In this document: positions 46,102-57,887 of the stretch, one piece after another
Layout of the letters: each line of letters starts with the position of its first letter
Numbering within the stretch: the stretch's first letter is position 1
Assembly (NCBI GenBank): GCA_021464415.1
Contig: CM038466.1
Span: 52,764,550 to 52,828,549 of the forward strand
Length of the DNA stretch: 64,000 nucleotides
Source: Lonicera japonica
Taxonomy: Eukaryota > Streptophyta > Magnoliopsida > Dipsacales > Caprifoliaceae
Direction: 5' to 3'
Notes under the pieces: generated by a model
The model's database searches: none
What the model saw: only the letters and a program-made list of their open reading frames with translations
What the model was told of the DNA's origin: nothing
Made by a program: the position numbers and the translations under genes

Positions 46102-47342
46102 TAGGGGTGGTTTTATATAATTACCGTTGGGGAAGGAAAATTGTACCATATCATACTATTGTCAAATATATCAAAGTTTTGTAATGGTACAATATCAATC
46201 AGTATTGTACTGTACGAATTTTTTTTCATACGGAATTTTTTTGGCATGGTAGTGATACTCAAAATCATTACCAATGGTATACCGTACCATATTAAAATAT
46301 TGGTATTGCCATAGTATTATCCTACCATACCATTACCGATTGCACAATTATGCCAAATACCAAAATCATACCAATATACCACAACATTTACCAATAACAT
46401 TTAGATCAAGGGTCCAAATTTGAGCTAACCAAGGTTTTACTTTCGCGCTAGCATAAGGTTTCACAGATTCATTCACAAACATGCCGCCCCACTCTCTCTC
46501 TTCTACTCCACTTCCTCTTTTCTTTTCTGTAGATCCACCACCGTCACATACTCATCGCGGCACTGCCACCCCACCACTGTCATACACAATATCTAATTTT
46601 AATCACTTCATCCACCCCTCCCTTTCCAATTCTACCAAACCCGTTTCAAGACCTTCTCCATTTGAGGTTAATTATCTTTCTCTTTCTCATTTATATTATC
46701 TCTTTCATTTATCATACATTCATATGTATCAATTGTTTACCCTATTTCTTATTATTCACTTTCATTTATTTTTTTCCTTTTTTTTACTATATCATACACA
46801 TAATGATGATGAATTAACAGTTTGCAATGGCCAAATAAATATCATATCCACCAATCATTCGACTACCCTTAATCAATCAAAGGCTAATCATATTAAACTT
46901 CAAATATCAAATACTTATATTCATTTTTATTTTTATTTTGCTTTAAACTTTTATCAAATATTTATCTTCATTTTTTTCTAGTCGTATTAATCTTCAATCT
47001 TTCGACTTTCAAGTATTTAATAGATGTGTATATATTGATTATAATTTAGAATGCAACAATATTTATACATGGTTTAGCGTTATTGGAACAATCGATTGCA
47101 AAAACTTAATCAAAGGCAAGTAAAAGTAACTTAATTATTTTATTTTAGCAAAAAATGCTCACTTTTTGCTTGTCTACTTTCGGTTTTTTTTTAGAATTGA
47201 TTTTTTTGTAATATACTACACTATACCAATATTTCGGTATACCAAAATTTGGTTCGGCAATAATATATTTTGGTGTACCAAATTTTTGGTATGGTACACG
47301 ATACACTCGATATGGTACAATATTATACCAAAGCCACCCCTA
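46102..47342. mobile_element. Candidate hAT-like foldback element
   Basis: The left TAGGGGTGGTTTTATATAAT and the complement of the right end, TAGGGGTGGCTTTGGTATAA, form imperfect inverted ends of hAT style (TAGGG...). Subterminal GTACCATA/TATGGTAC words recur on both sides. The 8-bp flanks (ATAAAAGT, GTTACCGC) do not match. The 166-codon open frame inside (46481-46981) is low-complexity and not credible. Confidence 0.4.
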
Positions 47343-49511
47343 GTTACCGCCACAATCCTTCCAGTGAGTACTGTGTTGAAATTTCTATACACCAAAATAT
47401 AATATCATTATTGTACTAAAATTTTCAGTACGGTATATTAAAAACGGTTCGGTACGGTTAATAATCGTACATTACCAAATTTTTATCCTATTTTAAAAAT
47501 AAAATAAATAAATAAGATGCATATACTTAAATAGTAATTAGTGCCTGCCAATTTTATGGATGATCGACTCAATCAGATTGCAAATTAAAGCCTCAAAACT
47601 ATTATGGGCCAACACATTAGTAATTGGTATTTGGTATTATCTTGGTAGTCTAGTATTACTTTAGACGTTTGGTACACATTGGTATTTGGTATTACTTTGG
47701 TAGTTTGGTACACATTGCAAAATTAGAAGTTATAAATTTATTGGGACTCGAACACATTATCACTGAGATAGAAAACAACGATTCACCACTGTACTATTTA
47801 ACAATTTGTTGAATACTTTCAATTTTAATTTACATATCTCCGTGAATAAAGGAAGACCATGCACACGCATAATATAAGTGTCTAAATGTATATATTAAAA
47901 AAAAGAGTAAAATTAATAAAGTGTTTGTTCTTGCTTTACTTTTTATTATATTTTTGAATATAAATAAATTAAAAGAAAAAATTGTAAAATGAATAAATAG
48001 TAAAGCGATTAGGAGCCTTATTACACTCTGAAAGCAAGGGTTTTGAGTCCTATGGCTTATTACCTTAAATTAAAGATATTCTTTATGAAATAAAATTTCA
48101 CAAAGGCAAAATTAGAAAACCAAAAACCTAACATAACTTTAATAGCCTCTAAATCACTTATTGATTTATATAAGTAGATAGTAAATAAGGATTTCTAAGC
48201 ATTACATTTAGAAGTTTATATCTATTTATTAAAAAACTAAAAAAACTAAAAATCTAACATGGTTTCAATATTCCCGAAATTGCTTCTAACTTTATATAAG
48301 TAGACTAAGTTGTAAATCATGTAAAATGCACTATTAACCGTTCAAAAAGTATCTTAAATCTCAACCACCGGATTATTTATCCTTTATACAATTTTCAAAT
48401 TCAAAAACCACTGGCCCTTATTATACAGATAGTGGATAAGGATTTTCAAGTGTGACATTTAGAAGTTTATATTTATTTATGTATAGTACGTATTTACTGA
48501 ACATATTGAGAAGGTTTAGCATGTCCACAAAATTATCAAATTTTTCTGTCTTGTTGAAAATTAGAAAGGAATTGAACTTATAACCTTAAGCATGAAAAAC
48601 AAATTACCACTTTACAAAATGTTATTACATGTTTTTAACGTGAAGAATTACAAATTTTATTACACATGTAGAGTGTACTATTAGATTAATATGTCAAATT
48701 ATTAGATCTAAGGGTTGTGTTAACGATTATGAGAGTGATTTCATAGGATCAACATAGTTCAATCCCCACCACATCCTCTCCTCTTAAAGCTTCTAATAAT
48801 TGTAAGGTTATGATTCCACGTTAATAAATGAAGTCTAATCCCCAAGTTTGATTATACGTGAGCAAACACAGTTCAATCACCAACCCCACCTCTGTCCTTT
48901 CACCAGTGTGATTTCACATGATGAGCAAAAATAGGGTTCGATCCCTGCTCCCTTCGCCTACACTTGAACCATATATCCATTTTGTCCTAAACAACAATGT
49001 TAATTATAATTTTTCTTAACTTGGTCTCCTCTCCAAATAAAAGTAAGGAGTAAAAAGTTTATCTGATGTATTGCTTGTCTTAAAAAATAAACTGTTAATC
49101 GTTAATTATCGTTTTTTTCTACTTAGTCTCTTTAAATTTTCCAACTGTTTGTGGTGGTTGTGTGTCCATAATTGTATGAAAAAATGAAAAGTTGTATTAT
49201 TAAATAATTGAACGTATCAAGAAAAAAAAGCTTGGTATCTCTAAATTAAAATAAATAATCTAAATAATCCTTCTGTTGTATTGCTTGTCTTAAAACAAAG
49301 AAGAAGAAGAAATAAAAAACTCGTTAATTATCATTTTTTAAGCTTGATATCTCTAAATAAAAATGTAAGTGTCAACACTTTTGGAGATTTGGAGAAGAAG
49401 AAGAAGATATTGGATAATAAAGAATGAAGGAAAAAATTAGATAAGAGAAATAGGCGGAGAAATTGAAATATAACATGAGGGATGATAGAGAGACATATTA
49501 ACGGACATTGT
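47343..49511. other. Gene-free AT-rich region
   Basis: Contains repeated TTGGTATTTGGTATTA words (47620-47710) and three tRNA box B-like words at 48750-48950 (AGTTCAATCCCCACC, AGTTCAATCACC, GGGTTCGATCCCTGC) that hint at SINE debris. No protein-coding gene was recognised. Confidence 0.5.
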
Positions 49512-50515
49512 AGACACCTAATTTTTTCACCCCCGCAAGAACCCTAAAAGTCCTCGGAAGTTACACTTGTAGTCCGGAACTCACTTGCACATTAAAAACT
49601 ATTAGATAAGAGAAATAGGCGCGACAAACCTAGCTTTATTGCATGACAAGTTTCCCAAACACAGACCACCAACCTTCTACACATCAGTATATCAGAGGCA
49701 TTACTTCAGTAATTTGTCGTGTGACATATGTACATTTATCGCACAACAAACGGCACACTGTTGTAGGGATGTTAAACTTAATATGAAAACCGACCGAACG
49801 GATCAAACCGATCTGTAAAACCCAGAACCGAAAAAAAAAACGAAACTAAAAATAAAAAAAGGAACCAAAACCAAATAATTCGGTTTGATTTTGGGGTTGA
49901 CCTGTTCAGACCTGAACCAGATTTTTTAAATAGGCTCAAAGCGACGTCATTTTGATATTTTTATTTTTAATTGTGTAACCCTAAATATAAAAGACAATGA
50001 ATTTAGACAGTGAACTATATTCTCTCTTCTGCTGTTTGCTGTCTTTTTCTCCAGTCCTGAGTGACTGAGTCCCCTTCCTATCCTCTCCTCACCTCCCCTC
50101 TTCCTCAATTAAATCATTCTGCCTTCCACCGTCGCACACTCATTTATTCATGTTCGTTTATGATTTATTTAACATATATATATATATATTTATATTGTGA
50201 TTATCCTTGTGCACTATATTGATCTGTTCATCGTCACGCACTCTGTGGTTTATGTTCTTTTAATTTTGGATCTGGATCAGTAGTCAATCTTAAGTTAAAT
50301 AGTTTTATTATACCACCATTACACGATTTTTAGCCTTTCTACAATTTAATATTTATATACGGTATAATATTTATAAAAATAGAAGGTCAATGTTAAAATA
50401 ATAAAAGACATATTCTATAATATATATGTTTGATTTTCAGTCTTGAGGTCCATATTCTATAATATATACAGTATAATATTTTGCTTCAAGGATCAAATAT
50501 AAACTAGGTTAGATC

Positions 50516-51500
50516 ACGTTATCTAGTGCATGTATATAGTGAATATACCAACATTAATTGCCTAATTAATTAATTTTTCGTGGTATGGGTATAATAGTGC
50601 AGAACATATTAATAATTCCTTTTTGTTAATACAAAATTAATGTGTTAATGAACTAATCAATTAGTTTTACATGTAAATAGTCAAATGTGTAATTAGCTAA
50701 TTAGGGTATAGTCTTAAATAATGAGTAAGTTGGATTTAATAGGCAAGTGTTTTATTAATTAGTAATAATCATGCATCTTTCATTACTTTTAATTTTAAAT
50801 TTCAATTGCTTTTAATTAGTAATGTTATACTTATAAAATAGGTTGGACCACATTATCTAGTGCATGTATATAGTGAGTATACGAATATTAATTGCCTGAT
50901 TAATTAATTTTTTGTAGCATAAGTATATTAGTGCAGAACATATTAATAATTCTTTTTTGTTAATACAAAATTAATGTGTCAATGAACTGATGAATTAGTT
51001 TTATATGTAAATAGTAAAATGTGTACTTAGCTAATTAGGGTATAGTCTTAAATAATGAGTCAGTTTGATTTAATACGCAAATGTTTCATTAATTAGTAAT
51101 GTTCATGCATCTTTCATTACTTTCAATTTTAAATTTCAGTTGCTTTTAATAGTAATGTTATACTTATAAAGTAGGTTGGACCACATTATCTAGTGTATGT
51201 ATATAGTTAGTATACCAATATTTATTGCCTGATTAATTAATTTTTTGTGGTATAAGTATATTAGTGCAGAACATATTAATAATTCTTTTTTGTTAATACA
51301 AAATTAATGTGTCAATGAACTGATGAGTTAGTTAATTAGTTTTACATGCAATAGTAAAATGTGTACTTAGCTAATTAAGGTATGCTCTTAAATAATGAGT
51401 CAGTTTGATTTAATAGGCAAGTATTTTATTAATTAGTAATGTTATACTTGATTTAATTTTAAATTTTAATTACTTTTAATCAGTAATGTTATACTTATAT
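50516..51500 (+). repeat. Three ~325-333 bp tandem units upstream of hAT transposase
   Basis: Units start at 50516, 50840 and 51173 with AGGTTRGAYCACRTTATCTA. Each contains TTAGTGCAGAACATATTAAT and ATGAGTMAGTTKGATTTAAT. They are highly similar and sit where the promoter or 5' UTR of the transposase is expected. Confidence 0.88.
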
Positions 51501-51589
51501 CTATCTTTCAACAAAAGTGATATACTATGAAATTTGGCACTATAAATGAATAACTTGTGATTTATTTTTACAGATGTAAAATAATAAAA

Positions 51590-53931
51590 TAAGTTGGGCA
51601 CCTCAGTCTAAGGGAAGTGCTTCTAAAAGAGCTAAGGTCTCTGGACATCCAGAACCTCAAACTCAAACCTCCGAGTCTCCTAACACTTATAATACTCAAT
51701 CATTTTCTCAGCCTTCTAGTTCTTCTCAAGAAAAAAAAGCTTCTTTAATTATTTGCTTCTTGATTATGTATTTTTTTATTACTTCTAAAAAAGCTTCTTA
51801 ATTATTTGCTTGTTAATTTTGTAGATGGATTCTGTTGGTGAATCGCCATCATTACAGTCGTAAGAACAATCAATTCCATCTACCGTCTTATCAGAAGAAG
51901 AGGCAATAAAGTTGTTGGAATCATTGAAAAGGAGGAGTAGATCTTGGGTTTGGGATCATTATGAAAGGTACATACATCATTATGAATCTAGTTTTGATAT
52001 TAGAGCCAAGTGTAATTGTTGTAAAACAACTGATTATGCATGTGATACAAGTTCCAATGGAACAAGATCCTTACTTTCTCACATTGATAAATGTAAAGAA
52101 TACCCCCTAATAAGGTGAAAGTATGCTCAAAACAAAAGGTCTTAGCTTTTGAAAATCCTACCCAAACTATTGTTGGGTTTAATCAAAGAAAAATTACCGA
52201 AGCATGTGTTGAGATGGTAATTATGGATGAGTTGCCTTTTAGCTTTGTGGAAGGAGATGGGTTCCACCGTTTTTGTAGGAAAGCATGCCCTAAATGGAGA
52301 ATTCTTTGTCGTCAAATAATTGCTAAAGATGTCCTTAACATGTACTACATTGAAAAGAGAGAATTAAAGCATATGTTAAGTGCATATAGGGTTTGCATTA
52401 CCACCGATACATGGACATCTGGTCAAAACATTAATTACATGGTTGTAACTGTACATTTTATTGATGTTGATTGGATGTTGCACAAAAAAATTCTAAGTTT
52501 TATTGTAATTCCAAATCACAAAGAAGAGTCAATTGTTAGGCTTTTAGATGAATGTTTGTTGGATTGGGGTATGGAGAAGCTTCTCACCATCACAATTGAT
52601 AATGCTTCGGCCAATAATGATGGTTTAAGTGAATTGATTAAGAGAATGAATCGTTGGCAATCTTCTAATGCACTTTTGCTTGTGGGTGAAAATTTGTACA
52701 TGAGATGTATTGTTCATATTTTAAACTTGATTATGAAAGAAGGTTGAATGAATTGAATTCATGCATCCAAAGCATTCGTAATGCAATGAGATATGCAAGA
52801 TCTTCTCCCCAAAGTTTATAATTATTTAAAAATTGTGTGGAGAAAGTGAAAATAGTTTCAAAAGGACTTGTGGTAATGGATGTCCCTACTAGGTCGAATT
52901 TTACTTATTTGATGTTGCAATCAGCTTAAAAGTTTCATTCCACATTTGATAGGCTAAGAGATGATGATTCTGGTTTTGAGTCCTACTTTATTAATGATAA
53001 GATAATAGGGCATCTTAATGAGTTAGATTGAGAAAATGCGAATATGTTTGTTACTTTTTTGAAACTGTTTTATGACCCCATTTTGAGAGCATGTTGCTCA
53101 AATACACCAATGGTTCATCATGCTTTCATGGATTTGTTTAAGATTTATGGCCAATTGCATGAAATAAATGGCATTGTAGAGTTGGATTATATTAGAAGCT
53201 CTATGCAATCCAAATATCACAAATATTGGGGTGATTTAGAAAAAGTGAATCAATATTTCTTTTTAGCCATTGTCCTTGATCCACGCCATAAATTAGAAAA
53301 GGTGACCGACTTTTTTAAGGTATTATGTGATGATGATATTAGTAATCAATATGTTGTTGAAGATCACACAAATGGAGTGAAGAATTTATTGGTTAAACTT
53401 TATAAGTTTTATGAGGTCGATGTATCTATTATTGCTCGACCAACAGAAAGTATGAGTAGTGGTGGTGGCAGTTCTTCACAAATGTCAAGTGGTAGTGAGA
53501 TATCAAGCATGAGTTCTCAAGCGGAGGGAAAATTACAGGAAAATAGCCAAATGAGGAAAGTTAGAAAAAGTGGCATTATACAAAATGACGTGGATAGATA
53601 TCTCTTTGATGCTATTGAAGGGGAATAAGATATAAAGTTTGATATTTTGAATTGGTGGAGAGTTAATGGGGCATCAAAATACCTTATTCTATCAATTATT
53701 GCACGTGACGTTCTAGCCATTCCGGTATCAACAATAACTTATGAATCATGCTTTAGTACTGATGGATGGATAATTGATTCATTCCATACTTCTTTGAGTC
53801 CAAAAATGGTGGAGGCTTTGATTTATACTCAAAATTGGATTAGAGGAAGTCATGTTGCTTTACATCATGAGCCAACCATTGAGGAGGTGGAATTTTGTGA
53901 GATGATTGAAAAATGTATCTTTTGTCTTTAA
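51590..53931 (+). pseudogene. hAT transposase pseudogene (BED finger, RNase H-like core, dimerisation domain)
   Basis: Domains in order. A Ser/Gln-rich N-terminus lies around 51600-51740, followed by a probable intron. The BED zinc finger (51912-52118) has CNCC...HIDKC. The RNase H-like core (52115-52747) has DTWTSGQN and TIDNASANND, which carry two expected catalytic Asp residues. The DUF4413-like part (53044-53628) has VLDPRHKLE. The C-terminal hAT dimerisation region (53647-53931) has VLAIPVSTITYESCFSTDG, the YESCFST motif. Frameshifts occur near 52110 and 52744. Stops occur near 52927 and 53030 (TGA replacing the usual Trp before ENANMF) and at 53626. This copy cannot make an active transposase. 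Confidence 0.88.
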
Positions 53932-54159
53932 ACTATTTGTATATTTGATTTTAAATTGTTAATATTGTTAATATTATTAATCTTATAATCCATTAAATCA
54001 TTTTTTTTTGTTTACATAGAAATGGCAAAGAGTGCTTTCACCATGATGCCTCCAAAGCCTAGAAGCTAAAGAGATGTTCGAACTCAAGATTCAAGAAAAA
54101 TTGATCTTTTAAGAAAAACGTGTTCTTATTTTGTAATAGTTTAGTAATTCTATTTTTTG

Positions 54160-54480
54160 CAATTTTATGGGACTGTCTTTTTGCCTTTTATTGGACTGTT
54201 TTGATCATATATTGGATTGTTTTTAGCATTGTATTTGGACTATTTTTATCATTATATTTGGGCTGTTTTTTAGCATTGTATTTGGACTGTTTTTTCCTAT
54301 TTGTAAACAGCTTTTAAAGCAGATTTTTTTGACTGCTTTATACCACTATTTTTAGCATATTTTTGACAACTTTGTACCACTATTTTAAGCATTTACTGGT
54401 CACTGTTTTGTGTCATATGTTTAATTTATTTTTTGCCACAAGTTTAATTTCTTTTGTACCATGTTATATTCATTATTTTA
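54160..54480. repeat. Minisatellite-like stretch at the hAT 3' end
   Basis: Degenerate ~27-30 bp units around TTGGACTGTTTTTAGCATTG (54200-54300) continue as TTTTGTACCAC variants. It is non-coding 3' sequence of the hAT element. Confidence 0.55.
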
Positions 54481-54680
54481 TGCCATTGTTTATCGTTAAA
54501 TTCATTTAAAAAAATATAGGTAAAAATTGAATAAAACCAAACCGAACCCGAACCGAAATATTTGGTTCGAGTTTGGGTTTAGAAGATTTCTAAATCGAAA
54601 CCGAACTTTTACATTTGGTTTGGGTTTAGGGTACCTTGGTTTCTACCCCGACCGAAACTGAAAACACCCCTACACTGTTG

Positions 54681-55632
54681 TGGTTTGTCACACGACAAAC
54701 CCTTGCCAGCACTATAAATAGGCCTGCACCCCCATGGGTTTAAGGATAGGCTTTTTACCCTAGAAATTCATACTATTCTATTTGATTTTTTGATTTTTAA
54801 GTGATCTCAAGTTCGATTTATATATTTGTCTAATTTCTAAGAAATTCTCGAGTCCATTCTCGACATTCGAAGTATTATATTCTTGAGTCAAATTCTCGAA
54901 AATATCTGGAAAAGGAAAGTTAATTTTTACCGCAGGTTTTCTTTGCCGTATTACATTTTCTTTATTTCATTCTTATATATATATATCGTCAGGAAGGTAA
55001 TCAAATCTCTTATAGTAATCAAATTATATATCCGTGTACTTGTTTTATCGTAATCATCCATAGTAGTAAACTTGTTATATCTGTTGTTTTGCCCACTTTC
55101 TAGTCAAATAAACTTATTGACAAGTTATTGATAGTTTATTATTTTCAAACGAAAATTCTTTTGAAAACCTTGATAAAATCATTTTATAAAGCCAGAATTT
55201 GTAAGGTTATTATCGTCCATATAAAACTAAGTTTCAAAATCCGGACTGATAAAAACTTACTTATGAATCAAACTCGGATATATTATGTCTTCCACATAGA
55301 CTATAATATATCCAATACGCCCCTCAAGAGTTCAATTCCTTATTAAATCAATTCATGTAAGATCCGATATTTTCTAAAAATAACCAAACGAGACAATTGT
55401 TATTATTATATGAGAAAACGATACTGAATCAATCTTAAGTTTTTCAAAATTAAACTTTTGTCACTAGTAATCAGACTTTGACAAAACCAAAACATTTGAT
55501 CATGGAATACAAGGTTTTCATCCCTTTCTATGTTTTCCCCCAAGTTAGGTTTCTTTAAAGATATTTTCGGAAAACAATAGAATATCAGTAAAAGCATCCA
55601 AGTTCTTTAACATAGAATAAATATATAAAGCT
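54681..55632. other. Sequence between hAT and copia-2, no gene
   Basis: Continues the interrupted host repeat: TATAAATAGGCCTGC at 54714 (a TATA-like promoter word), then AT-rich sequence to AAGCT (55628-55632), the left target copy of copia-2. Confidence 0.45.
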
Positions 55633-55788
55633 TGTTATAAGTTGTAAATATTGTATTAGGAAGGTAGATAATTTAGGAATCCTAATTAGTAGTAGTTTCC
55701 TTATCTGTGTAGGAGTCTCATGTATATAAGTGGGTAATCTTCTCTCTAATAATATAAAATATATTTTTTCCTCTCATCTTAGATTACA
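55633..55788 (+). repeat. 5' LTR of copia-2
   Basis: 156 bp from TGTTATAAGTTG to TTAGATTACA, with GTATATAAG near 55722 as a likely TATA box. Confidence 0.94.
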
Positions 55789-55800
55789 TGGTATCAGAGC
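55789..55800 (+). other. Copia-2 primer binding site
   Basis: TGGTATCAGAGC, complementary to the 3' end of initiator Met tRNA, directly abuts the 5' LTR. Confidence 0.9.
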
Positions 55801-55974
55801 GATTAGGGTTTTGTTTCTTGGTCTGTTATTTGACAGCAGTTTGCTAGGCAATAAGCTAGGGTTTCCAATTTCGTTTTTTGGTTTAGCAGTCCAAATTGCT
55901 TGTTTAACCTCACCTCCGGCCTAGGGAGGATCACCATCCACCGTCTAGGACTCGCTCAAAATCCGGCCTCAAGA

Positions 55975-56056
55975 CGAGCAGCGCGTGGCCCTCACGCGCC
56001 ACCACAAGAAGTTCGGCACCGTCACACGCGCCGGCGCGTGACGGCGCGTGACACCT
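55975..56056 (+). other. GC-rich inverted motifs in copia-2 leader
   Basis: CACGCGCC (55993, and ACACGCGCC near 56025) and its complement GGCGCGTG (56033, 56043) can pair into stem-loops. The same words occur in the copia-1 leader. A role in RNA dimerisation or packaging is possible but is inference. Confidence 0.55.
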
Positions 56057-56396
56057 CCGTTCAAGCTCCGTCCACTGCCGTTGGCTTCGTCTCAGCATCC
56101 ACAGTACATATATGTGCTTGGTTTGGTTCAGTTCATCTTTATTTTGTGTATATCTGAATTTGGCTTGCGTTTTAGCCTTCCTCGTGTAGTTTCTGCGCAT
56201 CCAAATCTGAAGTACAATTGTTTCCAGGCCTGAAACAGTTTCTAGTAGCTGTTTGTTCGGGTTTTGTGCTTTGTGGTTGCTGGTTAGTTTGTTCCTTGCT
56301 TTATTCGTGCATTGCAGTTTGTGGTTGGTTCGCTTCTCACTATCTACTATAATTTTATTTGTTCTTGTGTTCTTTACAAATAAAATTATTTGAATC

Positions 56397-57761
56397 ATGA
56401 CTGATAAAAAGGCAACCATTGTTTCGGATGTCATTTCGGTGATGTCAAAAATCACTGACCACAAGCTTAATGGCTCTAATTACCTGGATTGGAGTAAAAC
56501 AGTTCGAATTTATTTGCGAAGTATCGACAAAGATGATCATATGACTGATGATCCACCTTCCGATGACTCTAAGCAGACATGGTTAAGAGAGGATGCTCGA
56601 TTATTCTTGTAGATCCGAAATTCCATTGAAAGTGACGTCATGAGTTTGATTAATCACTGTGAATTGGTTAAAGAATTACTAGATTATTTGGATTTTCTAT
56701 ATTCTGGGAAAGGGAATATTAATCGCATTTATGATGTTTGTAAAGCGTTTTACCGTGCAGAAAAACAGGACAGGTCCATTATGCGTTACTTTATGGATTT
56801 TAAGAAAACTTTTGAAGAACTTAATATGTTGCTGCCATATAGTACTGATGTAAAAGTTCAGCAAAAACAGAGGGAGCAGATGGCTATCATGAGCTTTCTA
56901 GCTGGGCTTCCATTTGAATTTGAAACTGCAAAGAACCAGATTCTTTCTAGTCCTGAGATCTCATCTTTAGAGGATGTATATACTAGAGTTCTTCGCACAG
57001 AAGGAAATCCACCAGTTCAGACTCCATCTGTTCCGTTCAATAGTGCTCTAGTTAGCAGAAATACTGGGTATGAACTTGGGCAATCACAATATAGGGGAGG
57101 CAACCAAAGGGGGGGATCGAACAGTAACAATTTTGATACTCGTGCACATGATTCAGGAGGTAGTGTCACTCGAGGACAGGGATCCGGTGGCATTGTATGT
57201 CATTACTATTATAATCCAGGGCATCTTAAGCGGGATTGTAGGAAGCTTCGGTCCAGGACTCAGAGAGCTTACTCAGCCCATATTGCATCCTCTAATGAGA
57301 TGGTTGAAAAATCAGTCTTTATCCCTGCAGATGAGTTTGCCAAGTACTCTAAGTACCAAGAATCTCTAAAGTCTTCATCCACTCCAGTCACCTCTGTCAC
57401 TGCAATTGCTGATTCAGGTAAACCAAATACATGCCTTGTTTCTTCATCATCCAAATGGGTCATTGATTCTGGTGCCACAGATCATATGACAGGTAATTCT
57501 AGCCTCTTTTCTACTTTTCAGTCACATATATCCCCTTCCAGTGTTACTTTAGCAGATGGAACATCTTCTTCCGTTCTGGGATCTGGAAAAATCACCCCAA
57601 CCCCTTTGCTTCCCTTATCATCTGTTCTACATTTACCTCAATTGTCCTTTAATCTAATTTCTGTAAGCCAGCTTACTCGTAAACTTAATTGTTGCATCTC
57701 ATTCTTTCCTGATTATTGCTTATTTCAGGATCTTATGACGAAGAAGATTATTGGTAAATGA
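56397..57761 (+). pseudogene. Copia-2 gag and protease with two stop codons and a damaged zinc knuckle
   Basis: ATG at 56397 starts a gag with HKLNGSNYLDWSKTVRIYLR. TAG at 56610-56612 interrupts it, probably from CAG. The same frame reopens and runs to TGA 57759-57761. The zinc knuckle reads CHYYYNPGHLKRDC, so the second Cys of CX2CX4HX4C has become Tyr. The protease motif WVIDSGATDHMTG is intact. After the TGA the frame continues into pol without a shift, and the stop stands where Gly is expected in IGKGHE-like text. Gag function is doubtful in this copy. Confidence 0.88.
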
Positions 57762-57887
57762 CATGAATCGGGAGGCCTCTACATCCTTGACACATCGATA
57801 CCTAAATCCGTTGCATGTTCGGGTGTCACATCTGCTTTTAAGGCTCATTGTAGACTCGGTCATCCTTCTCTTCCTCTGCTTAAGGAG

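Larger units (their letters stand above)
49764..54672 (+). mobile_element. hAT transposon (Ac-like), 4.9 kb
   Basis: The perfect 8-bp target duplication CACTGTTG occurs at 49756-49763 and 54673-54680. The imperfect terminal inverted repeats are TAGGGATGTT and, at the other end read inwards, TAGGGGTGTT. Subterminal AACCGAAC/GGTTCGG words are present at both ends. It encodes a BED-finger hAT transposase that is now broken. A triple repeat precedes the coding part. Confidence 0.93.

Noticed and set aside
46481..46981. 166-codon open frame starting MPPHSLSSTPLP
   Set aside because: Low-complexity Ser/Pro then Phe/Leu/His text typical of translated CT/AT-rich DNA inside a putative transposon.
48900..48980. 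Possible tRNA gene (GGGTTCGATCCCTGC)
   Set aside because: Only a box B-like word; no acceptor or anticodon stems can be drawn around it.
55931..56464. 177-codon minus-strand open frame
   Set aside because: Antisense to the copia-2 leader and gag start.
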